Source: Actinomycetes bacterium (GTDB lineage Bacteria; Actinomycetota; Actinomycetes; Streptosporangiales; Streptosporangiaceae). From it: a DNA stretch of 64,000 nt. The stretch is taken from the NCBI GenBank assembly GCA_021793235.1, contig JAJYTD010000007.1:62001-126000 (forward strand). Reading direction: 5' to 3'. Numbering within the stretch: position 1 is the first letter of the stretch; each line of letters starts with the position of its first letter. Below are positions 52,657 to 62,067 of the stretch, piece after piece. The position numbers were made by a program, and so were the translations under genes. The notes under the pieces were generated by a model. It searched no databases, had not been told where the DNA came from, and was given only the letters and a program-made list of their open reading frames with translations.

Positions 52657-53937
52657 GTGGTCACCATGGGGACGCGTACGGGCACGGGACCCGAGGCGGC
52701 ACGGCCAACGGACAGCGGGCGCGCGGGAGCGCGGGAGCAGCGGCCGGCCGGCGCGGACGCCTCCCCGCCCAACGCGTTCCGGATCGGCGTGTCGGGGTTC
52801 GCGCTCGCCACGCTCGGCGCCGGAGCAGCGGCGGCCGTCCTGCCTGCCGGGGCCGCGGCGGAACCGGCGGGGCTGCTCCTCGTCGCCGCTGCGGGCCTAC
52901 CCTGGGCCCTGTGGGCGCTGGGTGACGACGGCAAGGGGCCGTCGTGGTGGTTCGCCGCGCTCGCGCTGGTGCCGATCGCGGCCGCGGGCCTCGGGCAGGG
53001 GTCGGTGTTCTCCTTGGGTTCGGGCGGCCTGGCCTACCCCCTGGTGACGTGCCCTCTCCTCCTGCTGGTGCTGCTCTATGCCGCTTTTGCCCCCACCCGC
53101 ATGGCGGCGGGGGTGGCCGCGGCCGCCTTCGGTGCCTTCACTGCGGCACTGCTGGTGGGCTGGTCGGGGGAACGACCTGCCGTTTCGGTGAGCGGGGCGG
53201 CCGTCTGGTCCGCCGGGTTCGGGTTCTGCCTGGCGGCCGGGTACGCGATCCGGTTCAGCCACGCCGCCAGCCGGAGGCTGGCGGAGGCCCGGGAGGCGCA
53301 GGCCTGGCGGGCAGCGGCCGAGCAGCGCCGCCGCGTCGCCCAGGACGTCCACGATGTCGTAGCCCACACCCTGGCCATCACCCTGCTGCACATCACCGCG
53401 GCCCGCATGGCCGTCGGCCGGTCCTCGCCGGAGGAAGCCGAGGAAGCCCTCGAAGAGGCCGAACGCCACGGTCGGGCCAGCCTCGCCGACATTCGGCGCA
53501 TGGTGCGGCTGCTCCGCTCCGAGGACGCGGGCGCCGCGCCGGCCGTGGACACCGCGCACCCCGGCCTGGCCGACATCGAGTCCCTGGTCGAGAGCTACCG
53601 GGCCGCCGGTGTCGACGTGCGGCTCTCGCTCCCCGGTGACACCCCGCATGCTTCCCCGGCTGGCGAACTGGCCGTCTACCGGGTTCTGCAGGAGGCGCTG
53701 GCCAACGCCATCCGCCACGGCGGCGATCCGGTGGTGGTCCGCCTACAGGCCGACGGCGCGGCGTTGTCGTTGGCCGTGGACAACCCCGTCCGTCCCGGCG
53801 CGGAACGGTCCGCCTCCGGCAGTGGGCTGCTCGGGATGCGGGAACGCGTCCGCGCCGCCGGAGGCACCATCGAGGCCGGTCTCCATGGCGACCGCTGGAT
53901 GGTCCATGTCCGTATCCCCGGGGAGGAGCACCCGTGA
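52657..53937 (+). CDS. NarL-family sensor histidine kinase
   Basis: A 426-aa membrane kinase. After a charged N-terminus, about five or six hydrophobic segments lie in residues 45-205. The HisKA_3 domain has RRRVAQDVHDVVAHTLAITL with the phospho-His near 232, and the HATPase has YRVLQEALANAIRHGG and GSGLLGMRERVRAAGG. Ligand unknown. The GTG at 52657 follows AAGGGG by 4 bases; ATG 52666 is an alternative. It overlaps the response regulator by 4 bases. Confidence 0.9.
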   Translation: MVTMGTRTGTGPEAARPTDSGRAGAREQRPAGADASPPNAFRIGVSGFALATLGAGAAAAVLPAGAAAEPAGLLLVAAAGLPWALWALGDDGKGPSWWFAALALVPIAAAGLGQGSVFSLGSGGLAYPLVTCPLLLLVLLYAAFAPTRMAAGVAAAAFGAFTAALLVGWSGERPAVSVSGAAVWSAGFGFCLAAGYAIRFSHAASRRLAEAREAQAWRAAAEQRRRVAQDVHDVVAHTLAITLLHITAARMAVGRSSPEEAEEALEEAERHGRASLADIRRMVRLLRSEDAGAAPAVDTAHPGLADIESLVESYRAAGVDVRLSLPGDTPHASPAGELAVYRVLQEALANAIRHGGDPVVVRLQADGAALSLAVDNPVRPGAERSASGSGLLGMRERVRAAGGTIEAGLHGDRWMVHVRIPGEEHP

Positions 53938-54581
53938 TCACGGTCCTGTTGGTCGATGACCAGCCCTTGGCACGCGCCGGACTGCGCCGCATCCTGGAGC
54001 CCCAGGACGGCATCACGGTGGTCGGCGAGTGCGAGGACGGCGACCAGGTGATCGGCGCGGTCGAACGCCGCCGCCCCGACGTGGTGGTCATGGACGTTCG
54101 CATGCGGCGGGTGGACGGCGCCGAGGCTACGCGCCGCCTGGGTGAGCGGGCCGACCCGCCGCCCGTTCTGGTGCTCACCACGTTCGACGATGACGACACC
54201 GTCGCGGCCGCGCTGGGAGCGGGGGCGGCCGGCTTCATCCTCAAGGACGCCCCGGGTGAGGACATCGTCCGGGCCACCACGGCCGTCGCCCAGGGCGGCT
54301 CATGGCTGGACCCCCAGGTGGTCGGCCCGGTGCTCGACGCCTACCGCCGCGTCGCCCATCGCCACGAACGCGACCGGGCAGCGGGCGAACGGCTCACCCC
54401 ACGTGAGCGCGACGTACTGCGGCACGTGGGCCGCGGGGCCACCAACGCCGAGGTGGCGGCCGCCCTGCACGTCAGCGAGGCGACGGTGAAGAGCCATCTC
54501 GGCAACATCCTCACCAAGCTCGACTTGCGCGACCGGGCCGCCGCCATCGTCTTCGCCCACGACCACGGCCTCACGCCCTGA
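53934..54581 (+). CDS. NarL/FixJ-type response regulator
   Basis: A 215-aa regulator. The receiver domain has LLVDDQPLARAGLRRIL, the phospho-Asp near 54 in VVVMDVRM and the switch Lys in GFILKDAP. The LuxR-type helix-turn-helix is LTPRERDVLRHVGRGATNAE, with SEATVKSHLGNILTKLDLRD. The GTG start overlaps the kinase stop (GTGA). Pair of the preceding kinase; targets unknown. Confidence 0.93.
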   Translation: MITVLLVDDQPLARAGLRRILEPQDGITVVGECEDGDQVIGAVERRRPDVVVMDVRMRRVDGAEATRRLGERADPPPVLVLTTFDDDDTVAAALGAGAAGFILKDAPGEDIVRATTAVAQGGSWLDPQVVGPVLDAYRRVAHRHERDRAAGERLTPRERDVLRHVGRGATNAEVAAALHVSEATVKSHLGNILTKLDLRDRAAAIVFAHDHGLTP

Positions 54582-54885
54582 GGCGCATACCCGGATCGCC
54601 CCCATGGCAGCCGCAGCAATGGGCCCTGCGAGTGCGACCGAACACACCGGAGGTCTCCCCCACCAGACGGCCACCGCAGTCCCGCCCCGAAACCGTGGTG
54701 ACCGCCGACTCTTCCGATAACCGGCTTGTCCAGCGGCAAGCCGACTTGTTCGCTGCGCGGACCGCGCCCCATTGCCGCAACTTGCCGCAACCTGGGAGCG
54801 AGGTGCGAACCGACGAGTGGCACCCCATTGCCACAGCCTGAGCCTGGGCCGCACCCCATTGCCGCAGCCTGGAGAACCGCGCGGT
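54582..54885. other. Gene-free stretch with repeated CCCATTGC motifs
   Basis: This 304-base region between convergent genes has no coding sequence. It contains CCCATTGC on the plus strand near 54768, 54823 and 54847 and once inverted near 54616 (GCAATGGG). The first of these belongs to dispersed-repeat copy B. Downstream CAGCCTG or CAACCTG follows most copies. Confidence 0.55.
54720..54782 (+). repeat. Dispersed short repeat, copy B
   Basis: ACCGG-N7-AGCGGCAAGCCG, a 23-base spacer with CGCTgCGC, then CCCCATTGCCGCAACT. The block order and spacing match copy A at 46587-46650. Two further shortened copies of the CCCCATTGCC part follow at once. Confidence 0.6.
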
Positions 54886-55974
54886 TCAGCGCCGGGCGCG
54901 CCGGGCCAGGCCCGCGGCAACGGCACCGCCGACGGCCCCGCCGACGGCCCCGGCCGCGCCAACGGCCCCGAGCAGCCCTCGATGGTGGGAGATCCACATC
55001 TGCGGACTCCTGCGTGCCGAACGGTCGTCAAAGGCCCCGTGCGCGCCGAAGTCCTTGCCCGGGACGTCGTCCGCGGGCCGCCACAGGTTGGCGGGCCGGT
55101 CCCGATCGCGCGGCTGCTCCGTCTGCTGGGACGCGTATCCGGTGCGGGCGAGGTAGCGGTCGAGCAGCCCGGCGGCGAACTTGTTCCCCAGTATGGTCGA
55201 CACGGTGGAGCGGCCCACCTGGTATTCGCGCCGCCGGGGATGGTCGGCCGCGTGCACGACACCCAGCGCCGCCACCTCCGGCTGGAAGATCGGCGGAACC
55301 GGCTGGGTCCGCCGCGGTAGACGCGAGAGCACCCAGTCGAACTGGGGCGTGTTGACGGCCGGAAGCTGCACCATCGTCACGGCCACGCGGGATCGGTCGT
55401 GCAGCAGTTCGCAGCGCAGCGACTCGTGGAACCCCTTGATGGCGTGCTTGGCCGCGCAGTAGGCCGCCTGCAGCGGGATCCCGCGGTGGGCGAGCGCCGA
55501 GCCCACGTGGACGATCACGCCCCGGTCGCGGGGCAGCATGCGGTCCAGGGCCGCTTTGGTCCCGTAGACGTAGCCGAGATAGGTGACCTCGGTGACGCGG
55601 CGGAACTCCTCGGGACCGATCTCGGTGACGGGCGCGAACGCGGAGGTGAACGCGTTGTTGACCCACACGTCGATGGGGCCGAGTTCGGTCTCCACCCGGC
55701 TTGCCGCCCGGTCCACGGCCTCGTGGTCGGCCATGTCGACCGGCACTTGCAGCGCCGTGCCGCCGGCGGTCTCGACCTCGCGGGCCGCCGCGTCCAGGCC
55801 CGTGCGGCCGCGCGCGAGGAGGGCGATCCGGTACCCGCGTCGGGCGAATCGCCGCGCGACCGCTCTTCCGATTCCGCCGCTGGCTCCGGTGACCACCACG
55901 GTCTTCTTCTCGTCCGCTTTCTCTACCGCCTCGGCGGGTCTCCCGGCCCTTCCCCGATGAGCGGCCCGGCTCAT
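54886..55974 (-). CDS. Short-chain dehydrogenase with C-terminal extension
   Basis: A 362-aa SDR. It has cofactor loop [40 protein letters not shown], the catalytic Tyr/Lys in [20 protein letters not shown] and about 110 extra C-terminal residues. These end in a Gly/Ala-rich hydrophobic segment followed by ARRARR, which could insert in the membrane. The ATG overlaps the stop of the upstream unknown gene. Such long SDRs commonly sit by this partner gene in actinomycetes; the substrate is unknown. Confidence 0.87.
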   Translation of the reverse strand: MSRAAHRGRAGRPAEAVEKADEKKTVVVTGASGGIGRAVARRFARRGYRIALLARGRTGLDAAAREVETAGGTALQVPVDMADHEAVDRAASRVETELGPIDVWVNNAFTSAFAPVTEIGPEEFRRVTEVTYLGYVYGTKAALDRMLPRDRGVIVHVGSALAHRGIPLQAAYCAAKHAIKGFHESLRCELLHDRSRVAVTMVQLPAVNTPQFDWVLSRLPRRTQPVPPIFQPEVAALGVVHAADHPRRREYQVGRSTVSTILGNKFAAGLLDRYLARTGYASQQTEQPRDRDRPANLWRPADDVPGKDFGAHGAFDDRSARRSPQMWISHHRGLLGAVGAAGAVGGAVGGAVAAGLARRARR

Positions 55975-56534
55975 CCCCCCTGGCCGCCCTCCTCGGCGGC
56001 CTGCTCCAGGTCCTGGTCCGACAGCACGCGGCTGTCGGGGTCGGCGGCCTGCTCGTCCCCCGGCTCAAAGCGCAGCTTGTCCATGTAGGGCGTGGGTCGG
56101 CTGCGGCGGTAGTCCAGGAACTCCTTGGCGTAGTAGGCGCGCGCCTCATCGACGCTCTTCGCACCCGTCACGATGTCGTTGACCAGGTTGAGCGCGAGGA
56201 AGTTGGCCTCTTCGTCGTGGCATCGGGCCGATACTTCGCCGGTGGTCCGCTCCACGGAGACGCTGCCGTCGAACTCGGCCAGTGGACCGACCTGCTGGGG
56301 CGGCACCCGGTAGTCGATAACGGACTCGACCGAGTCGATGTGCGGAATCGGGAAGTTGTGCTCGTGGAAGGTCTCGGAGGCGACCATCCGCTTCCAGGGT
56401 CCGACATCGGTCCAGATGAGCTGCGACTCGGTGGTCTCGTTGGGCTCGCCGTACTTATCGATGACCAGTTGGGCCGCCTGGCGCGACTCATCAGGCCAGC
56501 TTCTGATGATCTCCGAGCCCAGCCCCTGCTCCAT
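55971..56534 (-). CDS. Conserved protein of unknown function
   Basis: A 187-aa soluble acidic protein. Segments such as [55 protein letters not shown] and [20 protein letters not shown] recur in unannotated actinobacterial proteins as I remember them. No known domain is apparent. ATG 56534 has GGGAGA upstream. It is co-transcribed with the SDR and divergent from the formate dehydrogenase operon. Confidence 0.82.
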   Translation of the reverse strand: MEQGLGSEIIRSWPDESRQAAQLVIDKYGEPNETTESQLIWTDVGPWKRMVASETFHEHNFPIPHIDSVESVIDYRVPPQQVGPLAEFDGSVSVERTTGEVSARCHDEEANFLALNLVNDIVTGAKSVDEARAYYAKEFLDYRRSRPTPYMDKLRFEPGDEQAADPDSRVLSDQDLEQAAEEGGQGG

Positions 56535-56785
56535 TGTCCACTTCTCCCGTCCTCGGCGCTTCCGGGTATTCGCCGGTCGGCTACCGGAAAACCCCGCGGG
56601 TAAACACCCGCGCCCGATCAGCGGGGCGGTGCCGCAGACGTGCTTTCCGGGTGCGGGCCCACGCCCGGAAAGCACGTGTTTCGCGCCGGTGCGGCCGGGT
56701 AGCAGCCCGCCACCCCAACGTGATCATTTAATTACTCTCGGTGACAATAAAAAGCGCTCGCGAGCCGGAACGCGGAGGAGGGGCG
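56535..56785. promoter_or_regulatory. Divergent region before the formate dehydrogenase operon, with long hairpin
   Basis: A perfect 14-bp dyad, ACGTGCTTTCCGGG (56638-56651) and CCCGGAAAGCACGT (56664-56677) with a 12-base loop, lies in the middle. An AT-rich patch (56722-56753) nearer the formate dehydrogenase gene probably holds its promoter. A hairpin between divergent genes is not expected as a terminator, so it may be an operator or leader structure. Confidence 0.5.
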
Positions 56786-59700
56786 ATGGGCGTTCGCACC
56801 TGGATCGAGTCATGGCCGGTATACCGACAGGCCACAGGAGGCGACCGGTCGGGCCGCGGCGCCGCGGCCAAATCCGCGCGCAGCGAAGCGCTGCGGCCTC
56901 GGACGGCCACCTCCGACCGTGTCGTGAAGTCGGTGTGCCCGTACTGCGCCGTGGGGTGCTCCCAGAACGTCTTCGTCCGCGACGAGAAGGTCGTGCAGAT
57001 CGAGGGGAACCCGGACTCGCCGATCAGCCGGGGGCGGCTGTGCCCCAAAGGGGCGGCCAGCCTGCAGCTCACCACCGGGCCGTCGCGCCGCCACACGGTG
57101 CTCTACCGGCCGCCGCACGGGCGCGACTGGCAAGAGGTCGACCTGGACACCGCGATGGACATGGTGGCCGACCGGGTGATCCGCACCCGCCGCGAGTACT
57201 GGCAGGACGAGCACGAAGGCCTAAAGGTGTCGCGCACCATGGGCATCGCCAGCCTCGGCGGCGCCACCCTCGACAACGAAGAGAACTACCTGATCAAAAA
57301 GCTGCTGACCGCGCTGGGCGTGGTCCAGGTGGAGAACCAGGCGCGCGTCTGCCACAGCTCGACGGTCGCCGGGTTGGGCGCGTCCTTCGGGCGCGGCGGC
57401 GCGACCACGTTCATGCAGGACCTGCAGAACTCCGACTGCATCGTCATCGAGGGCTCCAACTACGCCGAGGCCCACCCGGTGGGGTTCCAGTGGGTCATGG
57501 AGGCCAAAGCGCGCGGGGCCGTGGTGATCCACGTCGACCCGCGGTTCAGCCGCACCAGCGCACTGGCCGACCTGCACGTCCCCATCCGCGCCGGCACCGA
57601 CATCGCCTTCCTCGGCGCGATCATCAACCACGTCCTGTCCAACGAGAAGTACTTCCTCGACTACCTGCTCGCGTTCACCAACGCCGCGACCATCGTGAAC
57701 GAGGAGTTCCAGGACACCGAGGACCTGGACGGCCTCTTCGCCGGGTTCTCCGCGGAGGAGCGCAACTACGACATCACCGCCTGGGAGTACGAGGGCACCC
57801 AGGTCGCCCCCGCATCGGGTGAGCGCGACCTGCACGAGCAACGGGTCGCGACCGACCGCGCCGTCACCGAATCCGGGCGGCCCGAGGAGCACGGGTCCGG
57901 TGGCGCCGCGATCAGTGGCGAGCCCCGCGAGGACCGCACGCTCACCGATCCCCGCTGCGTCTTCCAGATCCTCAAGCGCCATTACTCGCGCTACACGCCC
58001 GAGGTGGTCGAAGAGGTCTGCGGCGTCCCCCAGGACCTGTTCCAGCAGGTCTGCGACCACCTCACCGAGAACTCCGGGCGCGACCGCACCAGCGCGTTCT
58101 GCTACGCGGTCGGCTGGACCCAGCACACCGTCGGCGCGCAGTACATCCGCGCCGCCTCGATCCTGCAACTGCTCCTGGGCAACATCGGCCGCCCCGGCGG
58201 CGGCATCCAGGCGCTGCGCGGCCACGCCAGCATCCAGGGCTCCAGCGACGTGCCGACGCTGTTCAACCTGCTGCCCGGCTACATCCCGATGCCCCACGCC
58301 CACGAGGAGCAGGACCTCGACACCTTCATCCGGGCCAGCGCCGCCCGCAAGGGCTTCTGGTCGAACATGCGGGACTACACGGTCAGCCTGCTCAAGGCGT
58401 GGTGGGGCGAGGAGGCAACGGCCGACAACGACTTCTGCTTCGACTACCTGCCGCGCATCACCGGTTCGCACAGCACCTACGACACCGTCATGGCCCAGAT
58501 CAACGGGGAGTGCAAGGGCTACTTCCTCATGGGTGAGAACCCCGCCGTGGGATCGGCCAACACGCGCGCCCAACGCTTCGGGATGGCCGAACTCGACTGG
58601 CTCGTGGTCCGCGACTTCTCGCTCATCGAAAGCGCCACCTGGTGGCAGGACGGACCGGAGATCGAGTCGGGCGAGATGCGCACCGAGGACATCGGCACCG
58701 AGGTGTTCTTCTTCCCCGCCGCCTCGCACACCGAGAAGTCCGGCACCTTCACCAACACCAACCGCACACTGCAGTGGCACGACCGCGCCGTCCTGCCCGA
58801 GGGCGACGCCCGCAGCGACCTGTGGTTCATGTACCACCTCGGCCGGATCATCCGCGAGAAACTCGCCGACTCCACCGACCCCCGCGACCGCCCTATCCAG
58901 ACGTTGACCTGGGACTACCCGCTTGAGGAGGGCGAGGAGCCCAGTGCCGACGCGGTGCTCGCCGAGATCAACGGCTACGACGCCGAGGGGCGACCGCTCG
59001 ATTTCTACAGTCAGCTCCGCGACGACGGCAGCACGAGCTGCGGCTGCTGGATCTACTGCGGCGTCTACGCCGACGGCGTCAACCAGGCGGCCCGCCGCAA
59101 GCCCGCTGCCGAACAGGACTGGATCGCGTCCGAGTGGGCCTGGTCCTGGCCTGGCAACCGACGGATCCTGTACAACAGGGCCTCGGCCGACCCCGACGGC
59201 AACCCGTGGAGTGAGCGCAAGGCGCTGGTGTGGTGGGATGCCGAGCGGTCCCGCTGGTCCGGGCACGACAACCCCGACTTCGAAGGGGACAAAGCCCCCG
59301 ACTACCGCCCACCGGAGGGGGCCCAGGGCGTCGACGCGCTCAGCGGCACGGACGCCTTCATCATGCAGGCCGACGGCAGGGGATGGCTGTATGCACCGGC
59401 CGGGCTGAACGACGGCCCGATGCCCACCCACTACGAGCCGCAGGACACTCCTTTCTCCAACCCGCTGTACGGGCAGCAGCGCAACCCCACCCGGCTGCTC
59501 TATCCCCACGAGTACAACCGGTACCACCCCGACCCGGGTGCACCCGGCGCCGAGGTCTACCCCTACGTGGTGACCACCTATCGGCTGACCGAGCACTTCA
59601 CGGCCGGCGGGATGAGCCGCTGGACCCCGTACCTGGCGGAGCTGCAACCCGAGTTCTTCTGCGAGGTCGCTCCCGAACTCGCCGCCGAGCGGAGCCTGTC

Positions 59701-60034
59701 CCACGGGGATTGGGCCACCATCATCACCGCACGCAACGCCATCGAGGCCCGGGTGATGGTGACCGACCGGATGGCGCCGCTGCGGGTGCAGGGACGTACC
59801 GTCCACCAGATCGGCCTGCCCTTCCACTGGGGACCCAACGGGTACACGGCCGGGGACGCGGCCAACGAGCTGCCCCCCATGGCGCTCGACCCCAATGTGC
59901 ACATCCAGGAGGTCAAGGCGTACACGGCCGATATCCGGCCGGGGCGGCGCCCGCGAGGACCCGAACGCGTCGACCTGGTGCGGGAATACCAGCAGCGCGC
60001 CGGCATCACCGAATCGACCGGAACGGAGGTATGA
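56786..60034 (+). CDS. fdhA: Formate dehydrogenase, catalytic (alpha) subunit, Cys-type
   Basis: A 1082-aa molybdopterin oxidoreductase. N-terminal [4Fe-4S] ligands lie in SVCPYCAVGC (near 49-58) and GRLCPKGAAS. The metal-binding residue is Cys about 189 in NQARVCHSSTVAGLGASFGR, where many homologues have selenocysteine. Length and motifs match the respiratory FdnG/FdoG type. The usual Tat signal is missing from the N-terminus, so location is uncertain. Downstream genes supply the iron-sulfur and membrane subunits. ATG 56786 follows GGAGGAGGGG. Oxidises formate to CO2, giving electrons to the quinone pool. Confidence 0.93.
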   Translation: MGVRTWIESWPVYRQATGGDRSGRGAAAKSARSEALRPRTATSDRVVKSVCPYCAVGCSQNVFVRDEKVVQIEGNPDSPISRGRLCPKGAASLQLTTGPSRRHTVLYRPPHGRDWQEVDLDTAMDMVADRVIRTRREYWQDEHEGLKVSRTMGIASLGGATLDNEENYLIKKLLTALGVVQVENQARVCHSSTVAGLGASFGRGGATTFMQDLQNSDCIVIEGSNYAEAHPVGFQWVMEAKARGAVVIHVDPRFSRTSALADLHVPIRAGTDIAFLGAIINHVLSNEKYFLDYLLAFTNAATIVNEEFQDTEDLDGLFAGFSAEERNYDITAWEYEGTQVAPASGERDLHEQRVATDRAVTESGRPEEHGSGGAAISGEPREDRTLTDPRCVFQILKRHYSRYTPEVVEEVCGVPQDLFQQVCDHLTENSGRDRTSAFCYAVGWTQHTVGAQYIRAASILQLLLGNIGRPGGGIQALRGHASIQGSSDVPTLFNLLPGYIPMPHAHEEQDLDTFIRASAARKGFWSNMRDYTVSLLKAWWGEEATADNDFCFDYLPRITGSHSTYDTVMAQINGECKGYFLMGENPAVGSANTRAQRFGMAELDWLVVRDFSLIESATWWQDGPEIESGEMRTEDIGTEVFFFPAASHTEKSGTFTNTNRTLQWHDRAVLPEGDARSDLWFMYHLGRIIREKLADSTDPRDRPIQTLTWDYPLEEGEEPSADAVLAEINGYDAEGRPLDFYSQLRDDGSTSCGCWIYCGVYADGVNQAARRKPAAEQDWIASEWAWSWPGNRRILYNRASADPDGNPWSERKALVWWDAERSRWSGHDNPDFEGDKAPDYRPPEGAQGVDALSGTDAFIMQADGRGWLYAPAGLNDGPMPTHYEPQDTPFSNPLYGQQRNPTRLLYPHEYNRYHPDPGAPGAEVYPYVVTTYRLTEHFTAGGMSRWTPYLAELQPEFFCEVAPELAAERSLSHGDWATIITARNAIEARVMVTDRMAPLRVQGRTVHQIGLPFHWGPNGYTAGDAANELPPMALDPNVHIQEVKAYTADIRPGRRPRGPERVDLVREYQQRAGITESTGTEV

Positions 60035-60038
60035 GCGC

Positions 60039-60950
60039 ATGGCCCTCGACGAGCGGCTCGGCGGCGTGCCCGCGGCAGACACCGGCGACGGCGGTCCGCG
60101 CATGGGTTTCTTCACCGACACCAGTGTGTGCATCGGCTGCAAGGCATGCGAGGTCGCCTGCAAGGAATGGAACATGGTCCCCGAGGACGGGCTGGACTTC
60201 ACCGCCATGTCCTTCGACAACAGCGGAGGCCTGGGCGCCGACACCTGGCGCCACGTCGCCTTCATCGAGCAGCGGGCGCCCATAGGGCTGCAGGAGAGCG
60301 GGGTCGGCCGCCCCGACACGGTCGATCTGGGGATACCCTCGTTCGAACGCCCCGGCGATACCACCGGCGCCGACGAGCGGGGCGAGTTCCGCTGGCTGAT
60401 GTCCTCCGATGTGTGCAAGCACTGCACCCACGCCGCCTGTCTGGACGTCTGCCCCACTGGGGCGCTCTTTCGCACCGAGTTCGACACGGTCGTCGTGCAG
60501 GAGGACATCTGCAACGGCTGCGGCTACTGCGTCCCCGCCTGCCCCTACGGCGTAATTGACAAGCGCAAGGACGACGGGCGGGTCTGGAAGTGCACCCTGT
60601 GCTACGACCGGCTCGGCGACGGATTGGAACCGGCGTGCTCCAAGGCCTGCCCGACCGACTCCATCCAGTTCGGCGAACTCGACGAACTGCGGCAGCGGGC
60701 CGACAAGCGGCTGGAGCAACTGCACGAGGCCGGCATCTCCTCGGCGCGGCTGTACGGCGAGGACCCCGAGGACGGGGTCGGGGGTGACGGCGCCTTCTTT
60801 CTGCTGCTGGACGAGCCCGAAGTCTACGGTCTGCCGCCGGACCCGGTCGTGACCACCCGCGACCTGCCATCGATGTGGAAGCACGCCGGCGTCGCCGCCC
60901 TGACGCTCTTCGCCGGAGTGGCAGCGACGTTCTTCGGGAGGCAGCGGTGA
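60039..60950 (+). CDS. fdhB: Formate dehydrogenase iron-sulfur (beta) subunit
   Basis: A 303-aa ferredoxin-type subunit with four Cys clusters: CIGCKACEVACKEWN, CKHCTHAACLDVCP, CNGCGYCVPACPYG and CTLCYDRLGDGLEPACSKAC. They would hold four [4Fe-4S] centres that carry electrons from the catalytic subunit. The C-terminus has a single hydrophobic segment from about 275, as in FdnH, to dock with the membrane subunit. ATG 60039 has GGAGG 9 bases before it. Confidence 0.94.
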   Translation: MALDERLGGVPAADTGDGGPRMGFFTDTSVCIGCKACEVACKEWNMVPEDGLDFTAMSFDNSGGLGADTWRHVAFIEQRAPIGLQESGVGRPDTVDLGIPSFERPGDTTGADERGEFRWLMSSDVCKHCTHAACLDVCPTGALFRTEFDTVVVQEDICNGCGYCVPACPYGVIDKRKDDGRVWKCTLCYDRLGDGLEPACSKACPTDSIQFGELDELRQRADKRLEQLHEAGISSARLYGEDPEDGVGGDGAFFLLLDEPEVYGLPPDPVVTTRDLPSMWKHAGVAALTLFAGVAATFFGRQR

Positions 60951-62017
60951 GCACATCGGATGTGACCACAGAGGGGATCCGCGGTGCGCGGCCCGGGCGC
61001 GAGGCGCTGACCGGATCCGTCGCCACAGCGGGCGAGCAGCGCCGCAGGCGCGGGCGCAGGCGCGGTGAGCAGGCGATGGTCCCCGACGCCGAGTTCCGCT
61101 CCTACTACGGAAAACCGATCATCAACCAGATCCCGTGGGAGGCCCGGGACATCGCCGGATACCTGTTCCTGGGCGGGCTCGCCGGCGCCTCGTCGGTGCT
61201 GGCCGCCGGCGCCGAACTGACCGGCCGCCCCGATCTTGCCCGGCCGATGAAGTACACCGCCCTGGGCGCCATCTCCGGTTCGGTCGCGGCGCTCATCAAC
61301 GATCTGGGGCGGCCGGCCCGCTTCGTCAACATGCTGCGCGTGTTCAAACCCACCTCGCCGATGAGCATCGGATCGTGGCTGCTGGTCGGGTACGGCCCCC
61401 TCGCCGGGGTCGCGGCGGTGACCGGTGCGACCGGACTGTTCCCGAGGATCGGCCGGGCGGCCACGATCGGCGCCGGCGTGGTCGGCCCGGCGGTCGCCTC
61501 CTACACGGCACCGCTCGTCTGCGACACGGCGGTGCCTGCCTGGCACGAGGGCTACCGAGAGATGCCGTTCGTCTTCGTGGGTTCGGCGGCCGCGGCGGCC
61601 GGGGGGATGGGCATGCTCACCGCCCCGGCGGGCCAGGCGGCTCCGGCCCGCCGTGCGGCCGTGTTCGGCTCCCTGCTGGAGGCCGCGGCGACCACGTGCA
61701 TGGAGCGCCGCATGGGCATGATCGCCGAGCCCTACCGCGGCGGGGTGGGCGGCGCGCTGATGCGCGGAGCAAAGGCGCTCACGGTCAGCGGAGCCGCGGT
61801 GGGCGCGGTGTTGGGCCACCGCAGCCGGGCGGTCTCCGCAGTGTGCGGCGCCGCGCTGCTGGCCGGTTCGGCCTGCACGCGTTTTGGCGTGTTCCAAGCG
61901 GGGGTGCAGTCGGCGCGCGACCCGAAGTACACCGTCGTCCCGCAGCGTGAGCGGCTGCGGGAGCAGGCCGAAGAGAAAGCAGGGGATCCACGGTCAAACG
62001 GTGCGGCCACCCGGTAG
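60947..62017 (+). CDS. NrfD-type membrane subunit of the formate dehydrogenase
   Basis: A 356-aa polytopic protein with an Arg-rich N-terminal tail of about 45 residues, then about eight hydrophobic segments. [40 protein letters not shown] and [19 protein letters not shown] match the NrfD/PsrC-like quinone-reactive anchor subunits. It replaces the usual cytochrome b gamma subunit. The GTG start overlaps the fdhB stop. Conveys electrons to menaquinone. Confidence 0.9.
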   Translation: MSTSDVTTEGIRGARPGREALTGSVATAGEQRRRRGRRRGEQAMVPDAEFRSYYGKPIINQIPWEARDIAGYLFLGGLAGASSVLAAGAELTGRPDLARPMKYTALGAISGSVAALINDLGRPARFVNMLRVFKPTSPMSIGSWLLVGYGPLAGVAAVTGATGLFPRIGRAATIGAGVVGPAVASYTAPLVCDTAVPAWHEGYREMPFVFVGSAAAAAGGMGMLTAPAGQAAPARRAAVFGSLLEAAATTCMERRMGMIAEPYRGGVGGALMRGAKALTVSGAAVGAVLGHRSRAVSAVCGAALLAGSACTRFGVFQAGVQSARDPKYTVVPQRERLREQAEEKAGDPRSNGAATR

Positions 62018-62067
62018 CGGCACGCGGCGGCAGGTCCTGGCAGAGGCGGGAAGACAGTGGAAGCAGC

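Noticed and set aside
54582-54885. CRISPR array suggested by CCCATTGC repeats
   Set aside because: Units are short, irregularly spaced and one is inverted; no cas genes are near.
56535-56785. Molybdenum cofactor riboswitch before the formate dehydrogenase
   Set aside because: The hairpin does not show the conserved Moco motif that I would expect; only a simple dyad is supported.
57221-60514. 1097-codon minus-strand frame opposite formate dehydrogenase
   Set aside because: It covers the antisense of two well identified genes and has no family motifs.
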